Notes: a model not told the origin generated them from the letters alone. Shown: positions 8,259 through 17,924, counted from the stretch's first letter. The stretch: DNA of 34,163 nt from an uncultured Granulosicoccaceae bacterium (GCA_938045275.1 CALIMV010000053.1:1-34163); one strand, 5' to 3'. Numbers and translations are program-made.

Positions 8259-9332
8259 ATGATACCCATTCGTCATAAGCGTGCCTTACGCATACGTGTC
8301 GATCTTGGTGCTATCCAAAAAAACTTAACGCTCGCCAAATTACGTTCAGGTGGACAAAAGCTGTTTGCAGTAGTTAAAGCTGATGCTTACGGGCATGGGG
8401 CTGTCCAGGTAGCGAAAGCGCTTGATCAGGCTGATGGTTTTGCCGTTGTTACCGTAGCGGAAGCGATCGAGCTTCGTGACGCATTGATCGACAAACCCAT
8501 TCTTGTTATTCAAAGCGCTCACGATCGGCACGAATGTGCAGCGTGCGCGCACTATCAGCTTTGGCCAGTGATACATTGCATGGACCAATTGCAATGGTTT
8601 GCACAAGTGCCGAATGCTCATCAGTTGCGTGCCTGGATAAAAATCGAAACAGGAATGGGGCGACTGGGTTTTCAGCCAGATGAAGTGAAAAAGGTTTTGA
8701 TCAAAAACCATGGCCTGAACTGGTATGGCGCCATGACTCATTTTGCAAGCGCCGATGACCCACATAATCGATTAACAGATCGGCAAATTCAATCGTTCAA
8801 CCGCCTCACGCAGCACATGAATGTGCAGCAAAGTTTAGCCAATTCTGCTGCAATTTTGGCTTGGCCAGATTCTCAGGCGCACTGGGCAAGACCAGGCATT
8901 ATGCTGTACGGCTCTAATCCTGTTCAAAGCCAAACCCGTGATCAGACGCCGTTAAGGCTGGCTATGCGAGTCACTGCGCCGTTAATTTCGGTAAAACGAT
9001 ACAAAGCGGGCGACAGCGTCGGTTACGCAGCAGACTATGTTTGTGCCGAGTCGATGAGTGTCGGTTATATCGCGATCGGCTACGGTGATGGGTTTCCAAG
9101 AGTGTTAGATCGCAATGCCAGCGTGTTGTTGAACGGGCGAATCTGTCCAATTATTGGGCGAGTCTCAATGGACTCAATTGCGATTGACTTGAGCAAAGTA
9201 AAGAACGCGCAATTGGGTGACGAAGCAGTGGTTTGGGGTGTCGAACATCCCATTGAAATATTGGCGAGCGCTGCTAACACTATTACCTACGAATTAATGA
9301 CATCGATTCGAGGACCACGGGATTATTTCTGA
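8259..9332 (+). CDS. alr: alanine racemase
   Basis: This PLP enzyme makes D-alanine for peptidoglycan. In the 357-residue product the PLP lysine is K40 in AVVKADAYGHG and the second catalytic residue is Y256 in DSVGYAADY. WIKIETGMGRLGF, RPGIMLYG, IGYGDGFPR and IGRVSMD are all family motifs. I start at the ATG at 8259, since the family begins shortly before the RVDLGAIQKNL strand; a TTG at 8208 would add 17 unconserved residues. No clear ribosome-binding site is seen. The spacing of 74 bases after dnaB suggests read-through transcription. Confidence 0.95.
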   Translation: MIPIRHKRALRIRVDLGAIQKNLTLAKLRSGGQKLFAVVKADAYGHGAVQVAKALDQADGFAVVTVAEAIELRDALIDKPILVIQSAHDRHECAACAHYQLWPVIHCMDQLQWFAQVPNAHQLRAWIKIETGMGRLGFQPDEVKKVLIKNHGLNWYGAMTHFASADDPHNRLTDRQIQSFNRLTQHMNVQQSLANSAAILAWPDSQAHWARPGIMLYGSNPVQSQTRDQTPLRLAMRVTAPLISVKRYKAGDSVGYAADYVCAESMSVGYIAIGYGDGFPRVLDRNASVLLNGRICPIIGRVSMDSIAIDLSKVKNAQLGDEAVVWGVEHPIEILASAANTITYELMTSIRGPRDYF

Positions 9333-9476
9333 CAAAGATTACGGAATTAATACCAGTTGTAAATAACAACATGTTGTAAAATTGCGTTATGTTGCCAGGT
9401 AAAGCATTGTTGCGTGAATCTCTATTTCGCACCACAGCTTAACGATAGTGGTTAACATAACAGCTGTGATCGAACA

Positions 9477-9593
9477 ATGAAGCTGCTTAACAGACAAGCT
9501 GCTTTGCAAATGTGCTTTACAGATGATAGTAACGGCAAAAAAAACGCCGAAAGTAACGCCGAAAGCAAAGGTGTTCAGCCAGTAACGATGTAA
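9477..9593 (+). CDS. possible small protein with NAES repeats (38 codons)
   Basis: An ATG-to-TAA frame encodes MKLLNRQAALQMCFTDDS followed by NGKK, NAES, NAES, KGVQ and PVTM. The 12-bp tandem repeat in this spacer is in frame and so gives a four-residue repeat. No convincing Shine-Dalgarno or promoter lies upstream. It could be a real small protein, the end of a decayed gene, or a chance frame in a repetitive spacer. I recognise no family. Confidence 0.2.
   Translation: MKLLNRQAALQMCFTDDSNGKKNAESNAESKGVQPVTM
9531..9566 (+). repeat. imperfect 12-bp tandem repeat, three units
   Basis: Units are AACGGCAAAAAA (9531-9542), AACGCCGAAAGT (9543-9554) and AACGCCGAAAGC (9555-9566). The last two differ at one base. 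The motif AGTAACG recurs at 9528, 9552, 9581 and 9647, so the whole stretch has low complexity. Confidence 0.8.
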
Positions 9594-9636
9594 CGCACCT
9601 AGATTTACAGTAATGGAAGTAGGCAGTACTGAAGGT

Positions 9637-9960
9637 TTATCTTTCCAGTAACGCTAATTTGTCGGGTTTGTCTTCCCAATCTTTAGCATCGTCTGGTGGG
9701 TCCTTTTGGACAGTGATAACCGGCCATATTGCTGAAAGCTCGGCGTTGAGGGCCAGGTATTGCTCGTCTTCGGGTTTCATGTCTTCTTCGGCGACAATGG
9801 CGTTGATAGGGCATTCAGGCTCGCACAAAGAGCAATCGATGCACTCTTCCGGGTCGATGACAAGAAAATTGGGTCCTTCGTGGAAACAGTCGACCGGGCA
9901 CACTTCGACGCAATCGGTGTACTTGCATTTGATGCAGTTCTCAGTAACGACGAACGTCAT
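9637..9960 (-). CDS. fdxA: 7Fe ferredoxin (3Fe-4S and 4Fe-4S)
   Basis: The 107-residue product is a low-potential electron carrier of the Azotobacter FdI type. It begins [35 protein letters not shown]. Cysteines are spaced as C-x2-C-x4-C-x3-C-P, with the second set in [12 protein letters not shown], giving one 3Fe-4S and one 4Fe-4S cluster. The C-terminal part ([20 protein letters not shown]) also follows FdI. The ATG at 9960 is preceded by AGAGAG; the reading frame extends further upstream, but those residues are unlike any ferredoxin. The partner reductase is not in this window. Confidence 0.96.
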   Translation of the reverse strand: MTFVVTENCIKCKYTDCVEVCPVDCFHEGPNFLVIDPEECIDCSLCEPECPINAIVAEEDMKPEDEQYLALNAELSAIWPVITVQKDPPDDAKDWEDKPDKLALLER

Positions 9961-9991
9961 AGTCAATCTCTCTGTGTTTGGCTTGCTAGTT

Positions 9992-10114
9992 GCAAATAGT
10001 ATCAAAATTGTCTGTTGCTTGGGCGTTTGATGGGCAATGGACGGCGGTTCCGTAGTACGAAAAGAGCAGACGGGGTATGGCGGCTCCGTAGTATGTATAT
10101 GGGCAAATAGTATC
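9992..10114. repeat. nested direct repeats in the fdxA-galU divergent region
   Basis: The 12-bp sequence GCAAATAGTATC occurs at 9992-10003 and 10103-10114. Between these copies, GGCGGTTCCGTAGTACG (10043-10059) recurs as GGCGGCTCCGTAGTATG (10079-10095), 15 of 17 bases identical and 36 bp apart. The repeats fill the roughly 200-bp region from which fdxA and galU are divergently transcribed. Confidence 0.8.
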
Positions 10115-10157
10115 GCCTGCCTGGCGAATACAGATGCCCTTCTTAGGTGGAGCAAGA

Positions 10158-11075
10158 ATGAAACAAATTAAAAAAGCAGTATTTCCAGTCGCAGGTATGG
10201 GGACTCGGTTCCTGCCAGCAACCAAAGCCAATCCGAAAGAAATGTTGCCAGTGGTTGATAAACCACTTATTCAATATGCAGCCGAAGAAGCGGTGGCGGC
10301 GGGAGTAGATACCTTAATTTTTGTAACTGGCCGGAACAAACGATCAATTGAAGATCATTTTGACACCGCTTACGAGATGGAGCGAGAGCTCGAAGCCAAA
10401 GGCAAGGACACCATGCTTGCGGTACTTCGAGACATTCTTCCAGAGCATGTAAATTGTGTGTTCATTCGCCAGTCACAAGCGCTAGGTCTTGGTCATGCTG
10501 TGCTGTGCGCCAAGCCAGTTGTGAACGACGAACCGTTTGCCGTTATTCTGGCTGATGACCTGATCAACTTTAACGATCGACCTTGTTTGAGTCAGATGGT
10601 CGATGTTTTCAATTATCAACATTGTTCAATCCTGGGTACAGAGCCTGTTCCAAGAGAAGATGTTAGCTCTTATGGCATTGTTGCGGGCCATGAAGTTAAA
10701 CCAGGACTAATGGAAGTTTCCGGTATTGTTGAAAAGCCCGCTGTTGCTGATGCGCCAAGTAATATTGCTGTCGTGGGTCGATATATTTTAACGCCAAGAA
10801 TTTTTCACCTGTTGGAAAACACCACTCGTGGTGCAGGTAATGAAATTCAACTAACCGATGCTATAGCAGAATTACTTTCTGAGCAGCGAGTGCTGTCGTA
10901 CAATTTTGAAGGCAGTCGCTTCGATTGTGGTAGTAAGCTTGGCTATTTGAAGGCACAGGTTGAGTTTGCACTTGATCACCACGAAGTTGGTTCAGAGTTC
11001 GCGAGCTATCTCGAAGAATTGCATAAGCGCATGGAGAGTAACGTGGTTCAGATGGCAAAAAAATCAGGTGAATAG
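10158..11075 (+). CDS. galU: UTP-glucose-1-phosphate uridylyltransferase
   Basis: GalU makes UDP-glucose from UTP and glucose-1-phosphate for exopolysaccharide, LPS and osmoprotectant synthesis. The 305-residue product has the nucleotidyltransferase N terminus [18 protein letters not shown] followed by [16 protein letters not shown], then [21 protein letters not shown], the metal-site segment ILADDLI, SYGIV, GIVEKP, GRYILTP and [10 protein letters not shown]. The ATG at 10158 has GGTGGA at 10146-10151 as ribosome-binding site; an earlier in-frame ATG at 10134 lies before that site. A strong terminator follows at 11112. Confidence 0.97.
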   Translation: MKQIKKAVFPVAGMGTRFLPATKANPKEMLPVVDKPLIQYAAEEAVAAGVDTLIFVTGRNKRSIEDHFDTAYEMERELEAKGKDTMLAVLRDILPEHVNCVFIRQSQALGLGHAVLCAKPVVNDEPFAVILADDLINFNDRPCLSQMVDVFNYQHCSILGTEPVPREDVSSYGIVAGHEVKPGLMEVSGIVEKPAVADAPSNIAVVGRYILTPRIFHLLENTTRGAGNEIQLTDAIAELLSEQRVLSYNFEGSRFDCGSKLGYLKAQVEFALDHHEVGSEFASYLEELHKRMESNVVQMAKKSGE

Positions 11076-11111
11076 CTCTGAACAGTTAACCGCAGGTAGG
11101 TTTTAAAAAAG

Positions 11112-11142
11112 AAAAAAGCCGGTGAAATATGCCGGCTTTTTT
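11112..11142. terminator. bidirectional Rho-independent terminator after galU
   Basis: The stem AAAAAAGCCGG (11112-11122) pairs with CCGGCTTTTTT (11132-11142) across a nine-base loop. The A and T tracts make it usable from both strands: for galU (plus) and for the convergent oxidoreductase gene that ends at 11274 (minus). Confidence 0.9.
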
Positions 11143-11176
11143 GTGTCCGTTTGTAGGTCGAGCCCCGTTCCGAGCC

Positions 11177-11212
11177 TTTGTTGATTTCTTTGTTGACTTC
11201 TATGTTGATTTC
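11177..11212 (+). repeat. 12-bp tandem repeat, three units
   Basis: TTTGTTGATTTC (11177-11188), TTTGTTGACTTC (11189-11200) and TATGTTGATTTC (11201-11212) are three consecutive units with one substitution each in the second and third. They lie between the galU terminator and the 3' end of the convergent oxidoreductase gene. Confidence 0.9.
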
Positions 11213-11273
11213 TAGGGCTTACTTGTCTGTACTCTTGAAGGCTCACAAAAGACCATAAAATACGGCTTTGTTC

Positions 11274-13697
11274 CTAAGCACGTAATTTTTTGTTTTCAGG
11301 ATCTAATAGTGGTTCTGCAACGACAGTCGCATTCACGACTTTTCCGAGAACCCTTACGCTTACTTCAGTGCCCGGTGATGCCATATCGGCATTGACATAT
11401 CCCAATGCAATGCTGCGGTTCAATCGATAACCGAAACCACCACTGGTTGTGTATCCAATGGTAGTGTCACCGTTGGTGATGGTGCAGCCGTAAAGCGCAT
11501 CGAATTCGGTACTGTCAAGTTGTAACTGAACAAACTGAAGCGCCGAGCCTTGCTGTTTCTCGATTTGCAATGCCTCCTTACCAGGAAAATCGATGTCTTT
11601 GTCGAGTTTGATAAACCGATCAAGGCCTGCCATAAGCGGCGAAGTTTCATGATCTAATTCAGCTTGCATTGCGCGATAGCCTTTTTCCAATCGCATACCG
11701 TCCATAGCGTACTGACCAAAGTCTCGCAGATCGACACCTGCGCCAGCAGCTGATTCGAAAAGGGCGTTATACAGCGCAACTGTATTGCTGTTATCAACGT
11801 GCAATTCCCATCCTAGCTCGCCAATGTAATTTACCCGCAGCGCCATGACTTCTAAACCAGCTACCGTTATTTGTTGCATGGTTAGCCATTTAAAATGGTC
11901 ATTGCCCAGATCGACGTTGGTTACCGGCGCCAGTACTTCGCGAGACTTTGGTCCTGCTAATACCAGAGTACTGCTTTGATCGGTAATATCAGTGACGGAG
12001 AGATTGGGGTTACCGGACAAGGCTTTTTGCAACCAGTCCAGGTCGTGTACCCGTGTTGGGGCACCGCCGATCAGAATATAGTGTTCATCACTAATACTGG
12101 TTATGGTCATCTCGCAGGCAATACCTGCGTTTGGGTACAGAAAGTAACTTAAAGACAACCTGCCAGGTGAGGGTACGCGTCCCGCAATTTGAGCGTCTAG
12201 CCAAGTTGCAGCACCATTACCCTTAAGTTCGAATTTTGCAAATCCACACAGATCAAGCAACCCTGCATGTTCTGCAGTATGCAGAGCTTCTGCCTTGACT
12301 GAATCAAACCAGCCACCGTGGCCATAGCTTGCCGGGCTGTTGGTGTCATCATCCTTATTTGCAAACCACATGGCACGCTCATAGCCGCCGCGGGCACCAA
12401 ATTGTGCGTTTTTCGCCGCCAGCGTTTCATACAGCGGGCTGGTCAAACGAGGACGGCCAGCAGGCCATTCATCGTGCGGATAGCCTATTGCGTACTCTTG
12501 GCCGTATAGCTCAACGGCCTTATCCACAACATAGTTTTGATCGGCGTAGTGACCATAGCGTCGAGAGTCCATAGACCACATATCCCATTCGGGTCGACCA
12601 TCAATAATCCACTCTGAGACCGTTTTTCCGGCGCCACCGCCCTGACAAATGCCAAAGCTGAAACTATTGCAATGGAATACATTCTCCAAACCTGCTGCCG
12701 GTCCGACGTTTGGTATGCCATCAGGCGTGTAAGGTATGGGACCGTTGATGACTCTTTGCACGCCAACACTGCCAAGAATTGGCAAACGTTCGCAGGCCTG
12801 CTCAATGTACCACTCCAGCCGGTCGAGGTCGTCCGGGTAGAGCTGATAGGCAAAGCTGTCTGGCAATTTGCCATCTGCCCAATGTGCACGGGCGTCCTTT
12901 TCGTAGGGCCCAAGAATGAGCCCGGTTTTTTCCTGTCGCAGGTAGTACGAATCGTCTGGGTCTCTAATTAGAGGCATTAACGAATCCATCGATTCAAGCT
13001 CGGGCACTGACTCTGTTACCAGGTATTGGTGTTGCATAGAAACCACTGGCAGGTATTGGCCGAACAATTCGCTGACTTCCCCTGCACGATAACCAGCGGC
13101 GTTAACAACGAACTCACAGGTATAGCTTTTCTCAGGCGTGCTGACTTTCCAAAGTTTGCCAACTCGTTCCACTTTGGTTACGCGAGTAAAGCGATTGATT
13201 TGAGCGCCCAATTTGCGAGATGCAGCTGCCATGGCTTGGGTAAGCTGACTAGGATCGATATCACCATCGTGTGGGTCCCACAAACCACCGATCAAACCAT
13301 CGGTATTCAATAGCGGCAAACGTTCCTTCATTTGCTGGGGGGTTAGCAGTTCGTAGCCAAGGCCCATGGCATTGGCCATGTCGTGAACATGATTGAACTC
13401 CTGCCATCGATTTTCATTTTGTGCCAAACGAATAGAGCCGGTTTGGTGATAATTGATTGGGTATTCGGGGTCGTTGGCCAATTTTGCGTACAGCTTGGTA
13501 CTATAGTGCTGTAGCTTTATTATGTTGCGACTACCGGAGAAGGTTGGAATGTTACCCGCGGCATGCCAGGTAGAACCTGAAGTCAGCTCGTCCATTTCGA
13601 GTAGTAGCGTATCGGTCCAGCCACGCAATGCTAAGTGATACAGAGCGCTACATCCGGCTACTCCGCCGCCAATAATAAGTACTTTTGCATCAGCCAT
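11274..13697 (-). CDS. FAD-dependent oxidoreductase fused to GcvT domains (dimethylglycine/sarcosine dehydrogenase type)
   Basis: Members of this family oxidatively demethylate N-methyl amines such as dimethylglycine or sarcosine and pass the one-carbon unit to tetrahydrofolate. The 807-residue product has an N-terminal Rossmann motif IIGGGVAG (8-15), then STWHAAGN, whose H45 is the expected site of covalent FAD attachment in this family. A DAO domain runs to about 370, then an FAO_M linker. The C-terminal half is GcvT-like (GPKSREVLAPV, NYIGELGWELHV, GMRLEKGYRAM). I start at the ATG at 13697 just before the Rossmann strand; a TTG at 13754 would add 19 residues. It is divergent from an MFS gene. 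The exact substrate cannot be told, and no folate or glycine-cleavage gene lies nearby. Confidence 0.9.
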   Translation of the reverse strand: MADAKVLIIGGGVAGCSALYHLALRGWTDTLLLEMDELTSGSTWHAAGNIPTFSGSRNIIKLQHYSTKLYAKLANDPEYPINYHQTGSIRLAQNENRWQEFNHVHDMANAMGLGYELLTPQQMKERLPLLNTDGLIGGLWDPHDGDIDPSQLTQAMAAASRKLGAQINRFTRVTKVERVGKLWKVSTPEKSYTCEFVVNAAGYRAGEVSELFGQYLPVVSMQHQYLVTESVPELESMDSLMPLIRDPDDSYYLRQEKTGLILGPYEKDARAHWADGKLPDSFAYQLYPDDLDRLEWYIEQACERLPILGSVGVQRVINGPIPYTPDGIPNVGPAAGLENVFHCNSFSFGICQGGGAGKTVSEWIIDGRPEWDMWSMDSRRYGHYADQNYVVDKAVELYGQEYAIGYPHDEWPAGRPRLTSPLYETLAAKNAQFGARGGYERAMWFANKDDDTNSPASYGHGGWFDSVKAEALHTAEHAGLLDLCGFAKFELKGNGAATWLDAQIAGRVPSPGRLSLSYFLYPNAGIACEMTITSISDEHYILIGGAPTRVHDLDWLQKALSGNPNLSVTDITDQSSTLVLAGPKSREVLAPVTNVDLGNDHFKWLTMQQITVAGLEVMALRVNYIGELGWELHVDNSNTVALYNALFESAAGAGVDLRDFGQYAMDGMRLEKGYRAMQAELDHETSPLMAGLDRFIKLDKDIDFPGKEALQIEKQQGSALQFVQLQLDSTEFDALYGCTITNGDTTIGYTTSGGFGYRLNRSIALGYVNADMASPGTEVSVRVLGKVVNATVVAEPLLDPENKKLRA

Positions 13698-13731
13698 TGC
13701 GTTATTAATCCAATCAGTGAAAAATAAGGGT

Positions 13732-13760
13732 ACGATATTATCTCGCAAGTTCAATGTCAG
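13732..13760 (-). promoter_or_regulatory. weak candidate promoter for the FAD-GcvT oxidoreductase
   Basis: On the minus strand CTGACA (plus 13755-13760) is followed after 17 bp by TATCGT (13732-13737). It lies in the 143-base divergent gap shared with the MFS gene and would give a leader of about 30 nt to the ATG at 13697. The -10 box is a poor match. Confidence 0.3.
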
Positions 13761-13840
13761 GGGCCAGTTAGGCTTAACTTATAGCGACACGCGACGTATT
13801 AACCTGCCTACCGCCATCCCAGAATGAACACCCAAATGCA

Positions 13841-15010
13841 ATGACCCCATCAAGCAAAGCAATCAGTGCCATATTTGGTGTTTTTTTCCTCGAATCTGCG
13901 GTTCTTGGCAATTGGATTCCGCGTATTCCTGACATGAAACAATCTTTGGCGTTAAGTGATGCGCAACTTGGTTTTTGCTTGCTGGCAATTCCCCTGGGCA
14001 CTGTATTGGGCCTGCTGGTCGCTGGGAGGATAATCGAACGCACGGGGCTTCGACGAGCTTGCCAAATTGCTCTACCGGCCTGGGCTGCATCATTTGTTTT
14101 ACCGCCATTTGCTGAAACGCAGGCTGTATTTATTTTTTTCCTGCTTATTAGCGGTGTTGCGGTGGGGCTAACTGAAGTGGCAATGAACACTGAGGCCGAC
14201 CGAATTGAGCAAGAGCTGAATAAGCGTATTATGTCCCGTTGTCATGGTTTCTGGAGTTTAGGGTCCATGGTAGGTGCATTAACTGGGGGAGCGCTCGCGC
14301 ACTTGGGCCTGTCGGTGACGCATCACTTTTTAATTGTCATGCCAATTATTGCCATGCTGGGGTTCTGGATGGCAACGCGTCTGCCGCAATCCGGGTCAGG
14401 CGTTAACAATCAAGCCGAACAATCCGTAACACTGTTTCGGTTACCGTCTCGAGTGATTCTACTGTTATGTGTTATGCCCATGGGAGCGATGGTTGTTGAA
14501 GGCGCCTTTATCGATTGGTCAGCAGTGTTCGTCAAGTCAATTCTTGATGCATCGCCGTTACTTATCAGTGTTATCTACTCGTTTTTTGCCATAGTCATGG
14601 CCGCAGTAAGATTGTGTGGCGATTCGATTGGTGATCGATACGATTCAAAACTAATTGTGCAGGTATCAGGAGTGGCAGCGTCGGCTGGGATTGCTGTATT
14701 CGCTTTATCGACCAATGAGATCATCGCTATGTTTGGAGCAGCACTAAGCGGAATGGGCGTGGCTATAGTGTATCCATTGGCCGTAACCGCAGCTGCCCGT
14801 CGCCCCGGAAAGGCCGCTGATAACGTGGCTGCTATTACCATGGTATCGTTTACCGCGTTCCTGTTGGCACCACCCATTATTGGTTTTTTATCCGACATGT
14901 TTGGCTTGCGTTTCGCTTTGCTGATGTTGGCGCCGGTGGCTATGACTACCGCATTTTTGGCGTCTGAAGTGAGCGCAGGTAGCTCAACAAAACCCTTAAC
15001 TAATGTATAA
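13841..15010 (+). CDS. MFS transporter, YbjJ-like
   Basis: The 389-residue product has about 12 predicted membrane segments and resembles the YbjJ/fucose-permease branch of the major facilitator superfamily. Visible features are GNWIPRIPDMKQSLALSDAQLG after the first helix, a basic loop GRIIERTGLRRA between helices 2 and 3, and GDSIGDRYDSK in the second half at the matching place. The substrate is unknown. It is divergent from the FAD-GcvT oxidoreductase; a shared substrate such as a methylated amine or sugar is possible but unproven. The ATG at 13841 has no clear Shine-Dalgarno; nearby upstream ATGs are out of frame. Confidence 0.88.
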   Translation: MTPSSKAISAIFGVFFLESAVLGNWIPRIPDMKQSLALSDAQLGFCLLAIPLGTVLGLLVAGRIIERTGLRRACQIALPAWAASFVLPPFAETQAVFIFFLLISGVAVGLTEVAMNTEADRIEQELNKRIMSRCHGFWSLGSMVGALTGGALAHLGLSVTHHFLIVMPIIAMLGFWMATRLPQSGSGVNNQAEQSVTLFRLPSRVILLLCVMPMGAMVVEGAFIDWSAVFVKSILDASPLLISVIYSFFAIVMAAVRLCGDSIGDRYDSKLIVQVSGVAASAGIAVFALSTNEIIAMFGAALSGMGVAIVYPLAVTAAARRPGKAADNVAAITMVSFTAFLLAPPIIGFLSDMFGLRFALLMLAPVAMTTAFLASEVSAGSSTKPLTNV

Positions 15011-15066
15011 ATTCCGCTTGGCGATTCAAAGCTCAAACTTTTCTTAGCGCGATAATTGCTGGTTGA

Positions 15067-15555
15067 TTAATTGGAAATTTGCCGGTTAGTGTCTTCATAT
15101 AGCCACACCATTCTATCTAAAAACCACATTTTCGATAGGTAAATCGACACTGTGCCAAGCAATGTCAGGTGGATATGCAATTTCCACAACCCATAAGCTA
15201 AAAGCAGTCCAGCAAGAGTTTGCAGGATAGTGAGAATGGTTACAGGTAGTCTGTGGTGAACCGGTAAAGGGACTTCTTTTCGGTTCATATAAATTCGTTC
15301 CCCAAGCACAGCTTTTGAGATCCAGCGTTCGAAGGTGGCTGGTTTGCTGAAAAAAGTAGGGTTAATGACAACCCAAATAATCAGTATCGCCAGGGGGATG
15401 AGGCAATACCAACCAATCCAGACACGAGACCAGATGGCCAGAATAATAAACGGTAAAGTGGCAAATCGTGACCAGGTAGACCAGGGATTAGCGTGTTTTA
15501 ACCAGCTATCATCATCGGGTAAGAAAACACGCAAAAGCAGCTTGTCAAAATTCAT
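15067..15555 (-). CDS. DUF6653-like small membrane protein
   Basis: The 162-residue product carries three to four hydrophobic segments and the pattern HANPWSTWSRFATLP, AIWSRVWIGWYCLIP, NPTFFSKPA, AVLGERIYMNRK and VPLPVHHRLP, which I recognise as the DUF6653 family of unknown function. It lies downstream of, and on the same strand as, the lemA-TPM-TPM genes after an 87-base gap, so it may be the last gene of that operon. No Shine-Dalgarno is evident. Confidence 0.8.
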   Translation of the reverse strand: MNFDKLLLRVFLPDDDSWLKHANPWSTWSRFATLPFIILAIWSRVWIGWYCLIPLAILIIWVVINPTFFSKPATFERWISKAVLGERIYMNRKEVPLPVHHRLPVTILTILQTLAGLLLAYGLWKLHIHLTLLGTVSIYLSKMWFLDRMVWLYEDTNRQISN

Positions 15556-15642
15556 TCAACTATTAGCACTTTAGTAAAACACGACAACATCATTCAAGCA
15601 CAAACTGATTGCAGCCGATTAGCCTTTGACGTTGCCTTGTTA

Positions 15643-16301
15643 TCAACTGATTATTTCGATGAGATGATTAGGTAACTCATCAGGTCGGCCGTGAGGGGCA
15701 GGGAAGTGTTCGCACAATACGTTCCTGCACTGTTCAACGGTAGCTGAGAACCCCTGCGCGATCTCGCCTTTGCGAATGTGTTGTACGAACTCGTTCACTG
15801 TTTCTTGCCAGACGCTATTGTCAACCGCTTCCGCGACAGCTTTATCGACAATTATTTCTACGTAGTGTTCGGCTACTGATACAAAAATCAGAACGCCAGT
15901 GTTATTTTCAGTAAGGTGAAGTTTTTGAATGAAAAACTGTTCATGTGCATGACGACGAGCACGGTGTAGCTTTACTGATTTTGGAATCAACCAATAGCGT
16001 ATTTTAGAAATTTGAAATAATGAACCTAAGCCCAGGAAGATGAGCACTTGAATTTGGTAGAGATGCGCTAGGGCGATGCCCGATTCGCCCGGATAACTCC
16101 AGCCTGAATGTGCAACATATTGATACAGAAAATAGAAGCCTGGAATACTAAGACTTATGAGCGCTGCCCAAAGCATGGGGATATATCTATAACCATCGCT
16201 TTGATTGGCAATGACGGTAACTATTTCACCTGTAGTGCCGGCTTCAGCTTGCTGAATTTGCTCTCGAAGCGATGTTTTTTGTGTTTGCGTTAAAAAGCTC
16301 A

Positions 16302-16302
<1 letters not shown>
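15643..16302 (-). CDS. TPM-domain membrane protein (second copy)
   Basis: The 219-residue product has a split TPM domain: the N terminus FLTQTQKTSLREQIQQAEAGTTGEIVTVIA, two membrane helices (about 43-63 and 85-105), then the remainder with HAHEQFFIQKLHLTENNTGVLIFVSVAEHYVEIIVD. TPM-domain proteins are often encoded with LemA; their biochemical role is unsettled, and a phosphatase activity has been reported for a plant homologue. The ATG at 16300-16302 shares its A with the TGA of the preceding gene (TGATG), so translation is very likely coupled. Confidence 0.9.
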
Positions 16303-17189
<887 letters not shown>

Positions 17190-17220
17190 CTATTGATGGG
17201 TTCGGGGTTAATGTGCTCTG

Positions 17221-17244
17221 GGTTCAAGGTGAGGTTCAAGCTGT
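17221..17244 (+). repeat. 12-bp direct repeat, two units
   Basis: GGTTCAAGGTGA (17221-17232) is followed directly by GGTTCAAGCTGT (17233-17244), 10 of 12 bases identical. The repeat lies in the spacer between lemA and the first TPM gene. Confidence 0.6.
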
Positions 17245-17300
17245 CCATTGCCAACGAATTAATATCAGCGTGCCATTTTCGGTGCGGTATTGAACATCAT

Positions 17301-17924
17301 TTAGTTGTCACTGAAGTTGACGCTTGGATTGGCTGTGTCGGCTTCATCGACAGTAAATGTCTCTTTCGCAGTTGACTCCGCATACATGAATTTTTTCCAC
17401 CAGCGGCCAGGAATGGTGCGTAACTCGGTATTGTAGCGTTGCACTGCTTTTATATAGTCACCGCGTGCAACGGCGATGCGATTTTCTGTGCCTTCCAGCT
17501 GGTTCTGTAATTGCAGAAAATTCTCATTCGATTTTAGGTCAGGGTAGCGCTCAGCAACCAGCATCAATTTAGACAATGCACCGCCAAGTCCGGCCTGGTT
17601 TTTTTGGAATTGCTCGAATGCTGCCGGGTCTGATAGCATCTCGGGTGAGACATTCATCTGTGAGACTTTCGAGCGCGCCTCGGTGACCTCAATAAAAATC
17701 TCTTTTTCCTGAGCTGCAAATCCCTTCACGGTGTCCACCAGATTTGGGACCAGATCAGCTCGACGCTTGTATTGGTTTTGCACCTCACTCCAGGCCGCAT
17801 CGACCGCTTCGTCGAAGGTAGGAATATTATTGATGCCACACCCGGACAGCAGCATAATCGTTGCTAAAATGAGTGTGTTTTTTGCATATGATATTGAGCA
17901 TATGCGTGCAATTAGTGTGCTCAT
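17301..17924 (-). CDS. lemA: LemA family lipoprotein
   Basis: LemA-family proteins have a membrane-anchored N terminus and an extracytoplasmic helical bundle; the function is not well known. The 207-residue product begins with a lipoprotein signal, LLSGCG with the lipobox Cys at residue 29, followed by the family core FDEAVDAAWSEVQNQYKRRADLVPNLVDTVKG, then QLQNQLEGTENRIAVARGDYIKAVQRYN. The ATG at 17924 has GGAGA eight bases upstream. It heads the minus-strand lemA-TPM-TPM(-DUF6653) set and is divergent from the ABC-F gene. Confidence 0.95.
   Translation of the reverse strand: MSTLIARICSISYAKNTLILATIMLLSGCGINNIPTFDEAVDAAWSEVQNQYKRRADLVPNLVDTVKGFAAQEKEIFIEVTEARSKVSQMNVSPEMLSDPAAFEQFQKNQAGLGGALSKLMLVAERYPDLKSNENFLQLQNQLEGTENRIAVARGDYIKAVQRYNTELRTIPGRWWKKFMYAESTAKETFTVDEADTANPSVNFSDN

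Larger units (their letters stand above)
9333..9636. other. 304-base spacer between alr and fdxA
   Basis: Both neighbours end here (convergent genes). Contents seen: a perfect 12-bp palindrome ACAACATGTTGT at 9366-9377; an inverted repeat CACAGCT/AGCTGTG at 9433-9439 and 9462-9468; a direct repeat AAGCTGCTT at 9480-9488 and 9496-9504; a 12-bp-period array at 9531-9566; and a possible 38-codon frame at 9477-9593. No canonical hairpin plus T tract is seen for either gene. Confidence 0.7.

Noticed and set aside
9961-10155. N-terminal extension of the ferredoxin frame
   Set aside because: The 65 extra residues are encoded by the repeat-rich promoter region and match no ferredoxin; the ATG at 9960 has a good ribosome-binding site and the family N terminus.
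6606-11212. CRISPR array suggested by repeated short units
   Set aside because: Units are 12-17 bp, directly adjacent with no spacers, and no cas gene is present.
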